From: Eonycteris spelaea | Lineage: Eukaryota; Chordata; Mammalia; Chiroptera; Pteropodidae | Length of the DNA: 64,000 bases | NCBI GenBank assembly: GCA_003508835.1 | Contig: PUFA01000070.1 | Location: 5,022,001 to 5,086,000 of the forward strand | Reading direction: 5' to 3' | Shown: piece after piece, positions 1-12,937 of the stretch | Position numbering within the stretch: the first letter of the stretch is position 1 | Layout: every line of letters starts with the position of its first letter | The notes under the pieces: model-generated | Seen by the model: the letters and a program-made list of their open reading frames with translations, nothing else | Told to the model about the DNA's origin: nothing | The model's database searches: none | Translations under genes and position numbers: made by a program

Positions 1-2159
1 ATGGAATTTGCTGGGATCGTGATTCCTATTTACTGAGAAATGAACAAAAAACTTATATGCAAACCACATTTTAGTTTAAGTGACAGGGTATGTATAAGCT
101 TTTCTCAGAGACTTGAGGTAGTTTAGATGCTCAATGAGAATGAAAACTTATGAATTTAAAATATTTTAATAGTATCTTGATTGGTCACTTAGAATTCACA
201 TTTTGTGCTTTCTAAATCAAGTATTAAAGTCTGTAATGGAAAACACCAAAAGCAGCAAGTATTTCTTTAAATACTTCAACGAAGTAGGTAGAAACCTAGG
301 CCCTAAGGACAGCTTCTATTCTTTCATGACTATTTCTGCTCTTTTTTTCCCCTAAAGATTATAAGCTAGTCCTCATCCTACAAAGCTATGCTACTTTGCA
401 AAAATAAATAAATTTGCCAGTAATCTGAATGGGAATTTTAATACTATAATAGATTAATTCTGTATTATAAATCTATCATCTTAAATATAACATTTTTTTT
501 TTTTTTGGAAAACTGAGCCTTTACTTTTCTATAAAAATTTTAAATTGACTTTTCAACTAGTACATTTGAGATTATAACATTATAAATCTATAATTTGCAG
601 TTAATGAAATGATACTTTCAGCAAGTAACTCGTTAAGAGCTAGATGGCTAGTTGGCTTTGGAAGTCTCTAAAATCGAGTTCCTTTTCCCAGCTTAATCTC
701 TTACAAGGAATCATTTCCACTCCAAATAAAAAATTTTAAATTAACAGAAAAATAGAAAAGTGCTTTGATATGGAATGTCGAGTTGAAATAATAAATGTAT
801 TAAAAAGTTTTTAAAGGCAATATTATATCAAGGCAAATGTAGAGAGAGAAAAAAAGGAATTTGGTATATATTAAAAATGTACTTAACATAAAATTAAGGC
901 AAAAACAAATACTGTATGGAGTAACAGGTAAAATAACCACATAGGGTAAACAAATATATTCTGGCAACTGGTTCTTCATAATATTAGCCCTCAATAAAAA
1001 CTTTATTAAACTTAAATAATTTGTAGTACACTTTGTTATTACCATTATATAATAACCTATTTCTGGAAATGAAAATGTTCTATCTCAGTAATGTATCAGT
1101 TTAACTTGCAAATAAATTTCACAAACTTGTGTTATACTGATTTTAAGTATACCTTATCCTTATAGAATATCTCCACATACATGCAGTTTTCAAAAATGTA
1201 CATAATATAAAAAAGGTCACTACCCATTTTACATTTTTTAAAGAAACTATGTTGTTTCCATCTGAAGTCTTAAGCTGCTACTTATTTCCACAAGTTGAAT
1301 GGAAAATTAAAAAATAAATTTTATGTGAAATAATTGTTCATATAATTACGATACTATCAAAGTTTTTTTAAAATTTAAATTTTCATATTATAGACGTTTA
1401 AATTTTGTTCCTTACTCAAAAGGTAAGCTTTACTTTCAAGTATGGTGATACCTTAGTAGCTATTTGCTTAAAGTTTCCTAATATGAAAGGACTATTTTAC
1501 TGCCTAAAATAGACAAATATAGTTAAGAGTATAGCTATTAATCATGTTTTAAACTTAAGCACTCCAATTTCTCTAAAAGTTTTCTGCAGTCAGAGATTTT
1601 GATATCAGATTTTACTGTCGTATTTTCACTATGAGAGGGAAATAAGACAAAAACAGAAACACACCAGACCACATATACTAATATAGCAACTATGGTCAAA
1701 ATATAGTCCATATTCAACACAGTGTGGAAAATTTCTCCAAAGAATAACTAACTATAAATACATATACCTGAAACTGAATTCTTTTATAGTAAACATGGGA
1801 ACCATCTGCAATTGGTAGAAACACAGTAATATTTTATCTCCTGTGAAAAAAATTACTTTTAATGAATTTAATTATAAGATATTATATAAACGAGATTAAA
1901 GGCAAATATTTCCTTTCACTCTTCACCTGTCGATATACATTTCTAAAAAGAAAAAACATAACTACACTGCAATTTTGGATATTTACACTATAATGTAATG
2001 TTATTAAACTGTTACACATATCCTTTTTACGAATTTTTAAAATAAGAGAATGTTTTAAATCTTCTTGATACACAGCAAAACTCTTTACTCGAAAAGTTGG
2101 ACTAATTCCCCCACCTCTCACACAGAATCCTTTAAGAACAGATATTCATCACTGAGTTT

Positions 2160-2880
2160 TTCCCAATGAGAGTGAGGTGGGGTAAAATGAATGGAGTTTT
2201 TTATGCTTTTAATTTACATATCCCCAGTTAATAGTGGATTTGAACATTTAAAATGTTTATATATATTCTTTTATTATTTACTGTCCAGCGCCATCATTTG
2301 CCCATTTTTCCAATTGTCTTAGAAAATTTCACAATGATTTTTCTGAACTTGATATATATTATATTTCGGCCTTAATCTGTCATTTGTAACAAGTATTTTT
2401 TCCCATTTATTTGCCTTTTAAACTGTTATATATCTGACAATAAAAAGTAATTTAATTTAAAGTTTTAAAGAGAAATTCTCAATTGCAATCCAATTTTCCC
2501 ACCAACATTTCCTGGATAACCTGCCCATTCTTTATCTGTCTACACTGCTTCTGACCACATTAATCTCTTTTATATATAAAGATCTGTTTCTGGGCTATGT
2601 TTTCCAGTCCACTAATCTGCAGGATATTCCTGGCTCAGTAATATGCTATTTTAATTCTTGCATCTTTATAAGGTTGCGATGTTTAGTAGGATTAACCCTC
2701 TCGTTTTTCCTTTCCAGATTATTTTGACTAGTTTTATGTATTTATAATCCAGATGCATGTTAAAATAATTTTGTCAATTCCTCCCTCCCCCATCAAAAAT
2801 AAAATTTTAAGGAAAAACCCATATATTCAATTAATGGTGTTATTTTAAAGATTAGTTCACAAATAGCTTTAGTCTTTTTA
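2160..2880 (-). mobile_element. Old L1 fragment, antisense to the plus strand
   Basis: The plus strand reads like the reverse complement of the distal ORF2 region of an L1M-type element, for example the part resembling TTTGCCCATTTTTC and the later GGGCTATGTTTTCC with TTGTGGCTTTATAA-like text. The copy is heavily diverged with no intact frame. It lies in sense with USP15 transcription. Confidence 0.6.
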
Positions 2881-3363
2881 AATTTATTCTTTGGGGTAAT
2901 CGGATGCCATTTATGAACTGGACAATAGTACAAATATTTAACTACATAAGTATTGTTAACCTAATATATAAACCACAATGTATATATCTAAGAAATAAAG
3001 AAGATAATCACTTCTAGATTAAAGTTATTCCCATAATTTGAATGGACTAATTACGAATAATAAGTGTGTTCTTTTATTCTTTTCTATAAGATAAAAAGCA
3101 TGACAATTTTCAAGGTAAAATACCAATGTCAGAAGTACTGGTGAAGCCCAAGTAATTTTCGACTTTTTTTCTTTCGGTAATAAAGAATACAAATACTTTC
3201 ACTAACTTTTATAAATTCCAAGACTCTTCATATTATTCATGATGGGGCAAGGGAACTGTTTCTTTGAACTTTTTTTTAAAAAAGTGATTGCCATTTTAAT
3301 AAATGTAAAACTCTGTAGATGCTTTCCAGATGAAAATCACTGATACATGCTTTTAAAAAATAC

Positions 3364-3426
3364 TATATGTGTATATGTGTGTGTGTATGTAGGTTACATA
3401 TATATATGTATATATAGGTTATTATA
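3364..3426. repeat. TG/TA dinucleotide microsatellite
   Basis: Alternating GT and AT runs (TATGTGTGTGTGTATG followed by TATATATATGTATATATA). Confidence 0.8.
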
Positions 3427-3770
3427 TATCTGGTTCTAAAATGACATCTGAAATTTATACTCTTTCTAAAAAACTGAAATCTAACAGATTTCTATATATA
3501 TTTCAATAATTAGTATTTGGAATGTAAGATTCTGAAAGTGCTTTATTCCTCTTTTAGCAACTTATTGTACTATATGTATTAAAGCAAGAAGTTTATAACT
3601 GTGCTTTCTTTCTGTGAAGTTACTTCCCAAAGAACTGATGAGTAATTTAAAAGAAAATAAATTTTAATGCATTAAGACTTTTATCCTAAATTTTAGATAA
3701 CAAGAGATTTTTTTTGCAACCACAGTAGGGTGACCAATTAAACAAAGAGTTTTTAAGATTCAGTGCTTAC

Positions 3771-3857
3771 TTTCTGTTGTTGATGTTGTTATAATTATTT
3801 GATAGAGATGAAGGAGAGATCTTTGGTAAAGTTGAAAAATTGGATGCACCTGGGGAC
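3771..3857 (-). CDS. USP15: USP15 alternative cassette exon 7 (linker)
   Basis: The acceptor is TTTAAAG before TCCCCAGG, and the donor is AGAAA/GTAAGC. The 87 nt (29 codons, phase-preserving) encode SPGASNFSTLPKISPSSLSN followed by NYNNINNR. In human USP15 this 29-residue block is present in the long isoform and absent from a shorter one, so it is a known alternatively spliced cassette. The peptide is low in complexity, rich in Ser and Asn, and part of the disordered linker between the N-terminal DUSP-UBL unit and the catalytic domain. It has Ile where I recall human Met (NNINN). The polypyrimidine tract before the acceptor is poor, which would fit regulated skipping. Exon 8 and everything downstream lie outside the window. 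Confidence 0.95.
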
Positions 3858-5419
3858 CTTTAAAAATATGAAAATGTTAAATTAGATAAAAAATGCTGAA
3901 TTTTGAAATTAATTATGAAATAAAGAAAAGAACCAACAGATGACAATGTATGTAGTAAATGAATGCGGGAAAACAGATTTATGAGCAAAATCACTATATA
4001 TCTTTTGGTTTTCAATTTCCGAAGTATTCTTTTATATAAAAAATGTTACAAAGGGAATTATTTTCAAAAGAAATTTATGAAATTAAATATACAACTTGAT
4101 ATTATTCCTATAAATCTATTAACCCCCAAACACCCATTTCTGAATTCAGGTAACCATTATGAATATTTTACCATCAATAATTTCCTTATATCAATGGAAT
4201 TAAAACACTAATTTTTAAGGGTGCATGTAAAAAAAAATCCACTTTGTGTCTCAGTAGGTACCATGGCATTCTAATTATATACAACATTGACACAGATCAG
4301 AGAGAAGATTTACCAATTTTTTAAAATGTATGGCAATAGGGATGGAATATATGAGAATTCCAAAAACAATCCCAAGAAGTAATTTTTGGCTAAAGTTATC
4401 TCTGCAAAAACAGAAAAGACATAACTCTGACTATATGTTACATACCTCACTAATTCAGAATCTTTGTGAAGAAATCTCAACTATGAGCTTTTACTCAATT
4501 ATTAGCTTTTTTTAATCAGGTAATATACTTTGAAAGCAAAACTGATAATCAACAAATCCATTATAAAGAACTTAAAGACCTCTGAGATTCAATTTCTGTT
4601 TTAACTTTGTAAACAATTTTAATTTACTAGGCAACACCTAGCCATGGTCTGTAAAAAGATAATTTTCAGTTTAGTATCTCAGTCATCATAAATTCTAAAT
4701 TAGTGAGGACCAAAGTGATTAGTTCTTAAAAATTTTATTATTTCCTCTATTCAGGTGCTAATGAACAATAAAATGGTCAATGGGCAGGAAAGTATAATCT
4801 ATAAAATCAGGCTTTAATAATCTGGATTACACTAAATCTACACACTTGTAATGCAGACTACATGGTGGGTAATAAAATTTCTTACATATGAAAATTTTTA
4901 TTTAACTTTTGAGGTTTTTTAATAAAACCTTCGTAAATTTTTTTCTTTATTTTTGTTGATGCAGGCTGTATATAGGTAGATTTCATTAAGTGAGGCTATT
5001 ATTTAGGTGCCTTTCTGACAGAAGACCCTTACAAGATTTTATTTTGTTATACTAAGCTCAAAACAGAAAATATAGTCAACCAAGTTTTAATATGAAACAA
5101 GGTAGAGAACCTATTTAAAAGGAAATTTTATAAACCTAATATTTTAAGGTTTATAAAATATTAATAGAAATATAGAAGTATCCTGGTATTTTTTACTTCA
5201 CATTAAGGATGCTAATTAGAAAAAACTAAATCTATTAGATACTGAGATATAAAGAATTAAGGTTACTTTTTCAAAACACAATCTACTTGTCTATAATTTA
5301 ATTCAATTCATTACAATTTTTCAGGAACACAGATATAAACCAAATGTTCCCCTGAATTTTACTTATAATAAAATTTATGGAAATAAAGATACATTACTTC
5401 ACCCAGTAAAGTAGCTGAT

Positions 5420-5452
5420 ACGTGCGCGCATGCACGCACACCTACACACACA
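5420..5452. repeat. Alternating purine-pyrimidine tract (CG/CA)
   Basis: CGTGCGCGCATGCACGCACA followed by CACACAC; short, with Z-DNA-forming potential. Confidence 0.6.
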
Positions 5453-5564
5453 TATTTTTTTCCTGCCCATCTGTGGCCTTTTTACTATTCATTAGTAACT
5501 CTACCCCAAGGACAGTATTAGAAGTTTCTATGAAATTCATTAAAACACTCAAACATTAAATGAT

Positions 5565-6183
5565 TCCTACATGCCTCATCCTTGGGTAAATGCTAGGAAT
5601 ACAAAGAGACACAGTCCCTGACTTCAAACAGCTCACAAACTAATGTAAGGAAATGACACAAAAGCGAAATAATGATAAAAGTGTAAGTCCTATAATAAAT
5701 TTTAAAATTATAACAAAACAATTTTGTGGGTAGTAACATGTAAGGATTTTTAAAATAATGTGCAAGTTGGAAGGGTAAGTTGGAAATGAGAGTATTCCAG
5801 GTGGAAAGAAAAACACATGCAAATGTATGACAATAGAGATACTTTGATATGTTTAGGGAATTACCAATCAATTCAGCTTGGCTGAAAAGGAAGGAAGTAT
5901 GTAGTGATAGGAACAGAAGTTAGTAAGGTAGGTGTGATAATAAAGGATCTTTTATGTTCTATGAAAGAATTTAAATTTTATCCAATTGTGCTAGGGCATG
6001 TTGAAATATTTTAATAGCGTATCAACATAATTAGATCTGTATTCTAGAAAGGTAACTCTTTAGGAAGAGAAAGAGACTGAAGATTGGAAGGTCATTTAGG
6101 AGACTTAAAATAATGAAGGTGAGAATAAAGATGCGGCTAAGAAAGTGGAGTATGCGAGGGCAACATGTCTTGAATGTTTAGGA
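5565..6183 (-). mobile_element. L2 fragment, left part
   Basis: The plus strand follows the reverse complement of L2, including the opening ACACAGTCCCTGACTTCAAA and, further on, the block equivalent to the L2 'gatcactctggctgctg' region. It is strongly diverged. It resumes after the hAT insertion at 7511. Confidence 0.6.
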
Positions 6184-7510
6184 AGTAGTTCTCAAAAGCA
6201 CAGTTCATAGACCCTTAGGGGGCTCCAAAACGCTTTTGGGGTAGCCATCTATGAAGTCAGCACTGCTTTCATAATAACACCACTGTGTGATTTAAGTGTT
6301 CTTCAACTTCTTTCTGAGTAGATATTTGCACTGACAGTGCAAAAGCAAAGGTGGGTAAAACCCCTGACATTCCACCATGAGTTAAAGTAGTAACACCAAA
6401 CTATATACTAGAGATATATATACAGTATTCTTCACTACATGCCCTCATGCCTCTGACCCTCACCCCGGCAGTAAAAAATAGTTTCACTTAAGAATATTCA
6501 TATTGAAAAAAACCAAAAATTATTGATTTTATTAAATCATTAACCTTAATTAAACTTTTCAATACTGTATAACGAATTAGGAAGTTTGCATAAAGCATAT
6601 CTGCGACATACTGAAGTAACATGATTATCCTGAGGAAAAGGACTTGTGTTATTTGAATTTCAAGCAAACTAGTGACTCTTTTCACGACACTGCTCTTTTC
6701 ACTCTTTTATACAAAAGGGTATCGGGCAGACATTTTCTCAAAAAAACATGAAGGGAGTCTGTTACTTCAAGGAAAGCAACTTAAAGTATTTGTTGCCAAT
6801 GATAAAATTCAACTGTACAAGCAAAAAAAACAACTTTGGAAAACTTGACTTTGCCACTGTGAGCTTGACAGCGTCCCACTATTTACTTTTCTCATACGAT
6901 TGGTGATGTTTAAACAAATGATTTTAAAAAATATTGTATAATGAAATATGTCAACATTAAAAATATCTGCATAACTCAGTGAATCAGTATTTTCTACTGC
7001 ATGAGGTTACAGATGATAGATTTTAATGTAATATATAAAAAGTTCATTGACATGATTTCAGATTCCATATTGCAATTAACCTTTTATCATTAAACTGCCG
7101 CTGGTTAAGTTTTGATGTGGTACCAATTACCTAAAAAATTTCCCTGTTCCAACTACACATTTGTGTGAGGCTAAATGTACTTAAACCCAAACAATATATC
7201 ACAATAAACTGAATGCTGAAGCACATGAGAATTTAGCTGTCTTCTATTCACTCAGATAGTAAAGAAATTTGCAAAACTATAAAACAATTCTATTCTCAGT
7301 AAATTTTGTTTTAGAAAAGTTATTTTTCACAAAAATATTATTTATGTCAAAATATAATGGTTTAGTTTTTGTTATTTAAAGATATTTTAAAATTTATTTT
7401 AATTTCTAAAATCTAGGTACCAATAGATATAACCCACATGACAGTTCTTTGGGTCCTTAAGAATTCTTAAGAATGTAAGGGAGTACTGAGATCAAAACAT
7501 TTGAAATCAG
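6184..7510 (+). mobile_element. hAT (Charlie-type) DNA transposon with decayed transposase
   Basis: A 1.3-kb element flanked by a perfect 8-bp target-site duplication, GTTTAGGA (6176-6183 and 7511-7518), which is the hallmark of hAT insertion. Its 5' end AGTAGTTCTCAAA resembles the Charlie inverted repeat CAGTGGTTCTCAA. Inside are remnants of transposase coding sequence in plus sense, including a stretch near 7140-7260 equivalent to the C-terminal dimerisation region (PTTHLCEA-like), interrupted by stops and frameshifts. It interrupts an L2 copy. Confidence 0.8.
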
Positions 7511-8640
7511 GTTTAGGAGGTAGAATTTCTAAGACTTGTTAACTAATTAAATGAAAGAAATGAGGTTAAGTAAGAACTCAAGATAACTCTCAGATGGTAC
7601 CTGAAATAAAGAATATAGGATATGAAAACAGTTTAGGTTAAGGGAATAGGAGAGGTAGGGTAAAAATATTTTGAATTCAATCTGACATGGTGAGTCCTAG
7701 ACATTCAGGAAAAATCTGGACTTCAGAAGAGAGCTCCAAGCTAGAAATACAGAAAGTCATATCTGTGTCACTTTGAGCTAAGGAACAGGATTAGCACTGA
7801 GTCCATCTGCTGATTTTTGAGAGGCTATTATGATATGAGAGGTCTTCAGACAGAAAACTGGAATATCAGTGCATTTAAAGTATGAGCAGAGCTGCTGCAT
7901 ATAGTCAGTGAAATGGTATACTGCACAATGCCAGGGAGGGTCTTTTACACAGATTACAATGTGAAAAATAACCCCAAGAGTTGTGAAGTACACAACACGC
8001 ACAACCAAACATTGCAGCCCTGGAGAGGAAGAGAGCCAGCCAGGAAGAGGATTGGTCAGTGAGGTGAAAACAGCCCTTAAAAAATTATGGTATATGGAAT
8101 TCAAATTAATAGAAATTCTTTAGGAGATAGTTAACAAAAAGAAGTATGAAAGAGAGGTCAAAGAAACTAGCTTAAAAAAAGGGTCAAATAAGGACTCTGT
8201 TAAATTCTGAATGAGTGCTTAAGAATAATAGATATTGCCTTTTCAAAGAAACTGTCAAAAGAAGAAAAATTAAAGAATGGTATTTAGTGGAAGTTTATGG
8301 ATTATTATTTTTAAAGATAGGGGAGATTTATTTATACTTATTGGCTGGCGAGAAGATGATACCAGAAAAAAAAAAACAAAAGAATAAACTTGTGTCATTT
8401 GAGTGCCCACTAGATTATGGTGGTATCCCAGGCATTTGTATATAAAGGAGAGGAGATAATGGGGGTGAGGTGAGGGCCGAAGCAAAGTCTAGAAATCACT
8501 GAGATAAATAACACTGGTGTAGAGATTGTCTTTAAACAGCAATGAGATCAGAAAGAGAAGGATGATATGGTCCACAGGTAAATTTAAGGTATGATAACAC
8601 CTTTTAAATGCTGTTACAGACATTATTGATAAGTGTTAAC
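7511..8640 (-). mobile_element. L2 fragment, right part
   Basis: Continuation of the antisense L2 after the hAT insertion; the text near 7670-7780 and 8500-8600 follows reverse-complement L2 order. Diverged; the right edge is approximate. Open frames inside it, such as the one at 7778-8104, are not genes. Confidence 0.5.
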
Positions 8641-11600
8641 AGGTCAGATCACTTATTTATTCCAATTCCAACTTCTGACCTAGATTTCACATAGCTAAAG
8701 CTAGCTGACATTTGTGGAGTTAATTTAGGGGCTGACTAGTCAATCTGTGGATTATAACCTAATTCCTTTAGCTTTCTTCCTTTGATGTGACTTGGAAATT
8801 ATACTGTTTATTAGCAACTCTGCTCTAGTGGCTTTCTAAAAGAGAGGAAAGAAAAATGCTTAAAATATATACAAAGACTAGACATAAACACATAGATTAG
8901 ATATTAAACGTCTGTTATTAAACTATTTTTTGCTAGTTTAGGCTAGGTGTAATATGGGCAGTGATTTATCTCTTAAGACAGAAAAAGGTAAAAGATCAAT
9001 TTAGCTGAAATAATTTCATGGAGAAAAATTAAACTTTATCCCTGACAAATAAATGTAGTATTTCAATTTCTCTACTCTCAATGTTTGAACTAAAAGCATG
9101 TAATTCAAGATTAAGTTGAACTTCTTACTTTGAAAGAAAAACCGAGCTTATGCTTGGTAAATTAACTGGATATTTAGCATACAAGAAAATCTAATACCAT
9201 AATGAGTAACCAAAATATAGATCTGAAATTTTACATAGCAAAATAATTAAAGATTTTGTTATTTTCAAATCTGACATAAAACCCAACTTTGTAAAATCTA
9301 ACATTATAAAATAAAAATTATCTTTAGAAAAATAAGACCAACCTAAACTTTCCCCATTTCAAACAATCATCCTAAGATAAATTCTTTAAAAAAAGAGAAA
9401 AATTTAAGTCCCTTGAAAAATCAAACACTTTTACTGCTCTGAGATACAGATTAGTTAAGTTAACAAGCATTTGCTATATGACTCTTCTATTTCAGGCAGG
9501 GTGTTAGGTACTTAAAAACAAAAGTTGAAGGGAATTTATATATATACTGCTACTCATAACTTTATTTTTTATTTCTTATTTTGATTGTTATGTATGGCAT
9601 TTATAACATAAAGCATTCCACTTAAAAAATGAAATTAATTTTCTACAGCCATTAGGAATCCCAGCACCAAAATTAAAAATTTTTATTTTCAACGTTTTTA
9701 TAGAAATTTGTAAGCATACATAAGACTTCATATACCCAATATCAGTAGTTCAGCTTAAAACATTAACATTCTACCACTCTTGTTTTATCTATAATCTCCT
9801 TAGCCTCTCTTCCCCCATGTTTTTGCTATTTTAATCATTTCACAGTTATTCATAATTCTACCTGTAAGTACTACAGTATGCACCCCTAATAAGAGGTCTT
9901 TTTTTGATATGAGTCATTCCTAATCTAATGCTCAGTTTATGTTCAATGTTATCCTACTGTTTCAAAAGCATCTTTCTCTCCCAGTTGGTTAGTCTGAATC
10001 GGTATCCAAAAAAAGTCTACATATTTGCAGATTAATTTTAATAACTTCAAAGGCCTTGAATGCTCTTCCCAACTAATTTCTCCTCTGGCTTCATCTTACC
10101 CTATATTTATTTTACATTTGTCATGATTTCTATACCAATTCATACAGGTAACCTTGCCTTATATGTGTTATTTTAAATTGTTCATTTGGAACAAACTGGG
10201 GAAGAAAGGAAGAAATGAGATACTTCAAATCATTTGTGAGTATCTGTGAATATCAAGCATCTATATGAGAACTGTACATTTAAATTACATTCATTTATAC
10301 ATGAAATAGACTCAAAATGTTCTCTAAGTTCAATTAAGTTTGGAAATGGCCCTTAAATACTATATTTAACACCATTTATGAACTTGACCATGCTGTTTGG
10401 TGAAACATGGAGACATGGTACTAGATTATACATTATCTTTCCACATAAGAAGGTACAATGTTTAGATAATGGAAAAATTTATTTAATTGATGTGCCTTTT
10501 TGGCTTTTCAAAAGAAAATCTGCACATATGAAAATGGATGAATAACAAGGAATGAAAAGCTGGCTTTTCCTCTCAACTTCCAGAAACCAAAATCTCTCAA
10601 TTCCCTACCCAGTACTTGAACAAGGTTAAAATTGGTAACAAATTTGTATACGTTCATAGAACTTTAATAAGAAACCACTTTCTGTGAACTAGGATACCTT
10701 TTTTAGTACCAAAACAAACTGTCCTAAATAAATCTACTGATGTTTCAAATAAGCTGAGACTACTGTGCTCATAAATTTCGAAAGTCTCAGTATAATTTTC
10801 ATTAAAATGAAAATGTGTTGTTTCCTAAGATATACTTTAATAATTTTCAATCAAATAGGTCTATGTTTCTAAACCATTTACACAGTTACTCTTGCAATTA
10901 TATATGCAAATTAGACTGAATTAGTCTCTAAAAATTCTAAAGAAGTATTTGCTAAGTTTTTCTACCTGCATTTAAACAAGTAGAATGTTGAAATAGTGTA
11001 AAAACAAACAAATAAACAAAAGAATATTGCAGAGTCATCTACATGTTTATTATTTAAGCTAAAAAAAAATAGCATGCAATAGTTTTATTTATAAAGTGCT
11101 CCCTCTCTCCAAGCAGTGCCCTCAGGAACAGAATGCTGTAAAAATACTAATACTGCACTAGGTTGTTTATTCTTAGTGTTTTAGTCATCAATCTGGAATT
11201 CTGTTAATCAGAACAACATAAATGACAGAAGGAGAACATATGAGTAAGAACTACTGGCTTTGTTTTCCTTTTTTTTCAGTCTCTCATGCCTTAGCTGTTT
11301 GATTTTCGCGTCTTCTCTCGTTATTTTCTAGCCCATGAAAACTGCCTCTTCACAATCATCAATGAATGACCCTTAACTTTTTTTCCACTAGATACTTAAT
11401 CATGTTTGTCAATATTTTTGAGCAATTAATGAAAATGTCTGAATTAAATCAACTTCTCATGTTACTTTCACAAGAGGAATTTTTACTAATTTCAGAAAAA
11501 CTGCAAAATTTGAAACTTATTTCTATAATGTTAATAATCTCAAAGGCATTCTTTGAAATAACTACACCTAAGTGAAACCATACAGAAAAAAGTTAATAGA

Positions 11601-12354
11601 CTATTTTCACCTGAGGCCAACATCTCTGGAAAATGAATGGTCACGTTTAACAAAACAGAAAAAACTTGAAGGGGTTAAAATTTTTCTAAAGTATCATTAG
11701 AAAAATACCATAGGTACCAAAGACTGAGAGATCTTTTTTACTTAAAATTATTGACTTTCACCTGAAAGATTGAATTAATTATGTATTTTCTTCTCTGTCA
11801 GCTGGTACAGTATCATTTTAATTTACTTAAACAACTGTAGCACTTGCTTCTGTAGGAGGAAACAAAAGTTTTTTAATAATAGCTAACACCCCATATGCCT
11901 GCAATAAATACTGGTGAATGAAAGTACTACTATCCTAGAGATGCACAGAAGTACAATTGTCATTCTTCACTGAATCAACCAGTTTAACCAGTTATAGGGA
12001 ACCCAAATAGTAAAGCATGAAAAGGATCCATTCACTATAAAATGTGAGAAATAACCATATAACATGTCATAAATTGCCAAATGATAGTTCATTAGAATCC
12101 AAAAAAATTTTTTTAAATTAGCATTTGTGTATGAACTGTCAGAAAACTAGGAACAAAAGGGAATTCTAACTTGATAAGGTTATATACCCAAAATCTATAG
12201 TAAACATATTCAATTCAGCAATCTTGAATTCAAATAAACATCCCTAACCTGCGATCTCTTGGGTGCTCATACTGCTTAGCACATAACCAGTTTGTACACA
12301 GAGCATCAAAAGTCAAGGAAAAATTGTTAAAAGCTGTAATATGGTGGTAGATGA

Positions 12355-12650
12355 ATTGCCTATTTTGTTAAAACATGATTTCCTAGACCCATCCCAACAA
12401 TTTCTGATTCAGTAGAACTAGGTGGAGCTTATGAATTTACATTTCTAATAAGCTCACAGATGATTCTAATGCTGTTGATCTAATCTAAGGTTCACACTTT
12501 GAAAAATTCTGTAGGCAATATTTCTTAATATATACCATGTGAACCACCACTGGCAGCAGCTACCAGGGTCCTCACCCAAGACCAGCATAATATAAATCTC
12601 TATGATGGGTCCAGAAATCTGTGTTTTAGGTGCTGCTTATGAAAAAGAAA
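12355..12650. mobile_element. MER5-type hAT fragments
   Basis: The part TTTCTGATTCAGTAGAACTA with GATGATTCTAATGC (12400-12470) follows the MER5A consensus. The neighbouring CAGAAATCTGTGTTTTAGG (about 12612) looks like a second such fragment. Ends are unclear. Confidence 0.6.
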
Positions 12651-12827
12651 ATGAGAATACACTACAATGGGCATATGTTCAATAAGAGGAAGCATGGCAG
12701 TATCTTAATTGTCTGACCTTTTTATACCACTGAAATCAGAGGAACTAAGTGCTCTGAAGGTCCTAAAACTGTACTAGGCCCTGATAATTCTAAAATCATT
12801 AAAAACATTCTCTACCATTGCATATGT

Positions 12828-12937
12828 TGCCTTTTTCCAATGCTGATTCTTTTCCTGTGCTAAACCTTTTGAGTTTGATGCAGTCCCATTCGTCTATTAT
12901 TGCTTTTGCTGCTTGTGCTTTTGGTGTCATGTTCAAT
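12828..12937 (-). mobile_element. L1, inverted 5' segment of a twin-primed insertion
   Basis: The plus strand is the reverse complement of L1 ORF2 sequence (TTTGATGCAGTCCCATTCGT and TGCTTTTGGTGTCATGTTCA). It abuts, without a spacer, the sense-oriented L1 segment that normally lies downstream of it. Confidence 0.75.

Larger units (their letters stand above)
1..3770 (-). other. USP15: USP15 intron 7, partial
   Basis: Begins with GTAAGC after exon 7; no sequence resembling exon 8 (VKNSNYCLPS) was found down to position 1. Apart from an L1 piece and a small dinucleotide repeat, nothing is recognised in it. Confidence 0.8.
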
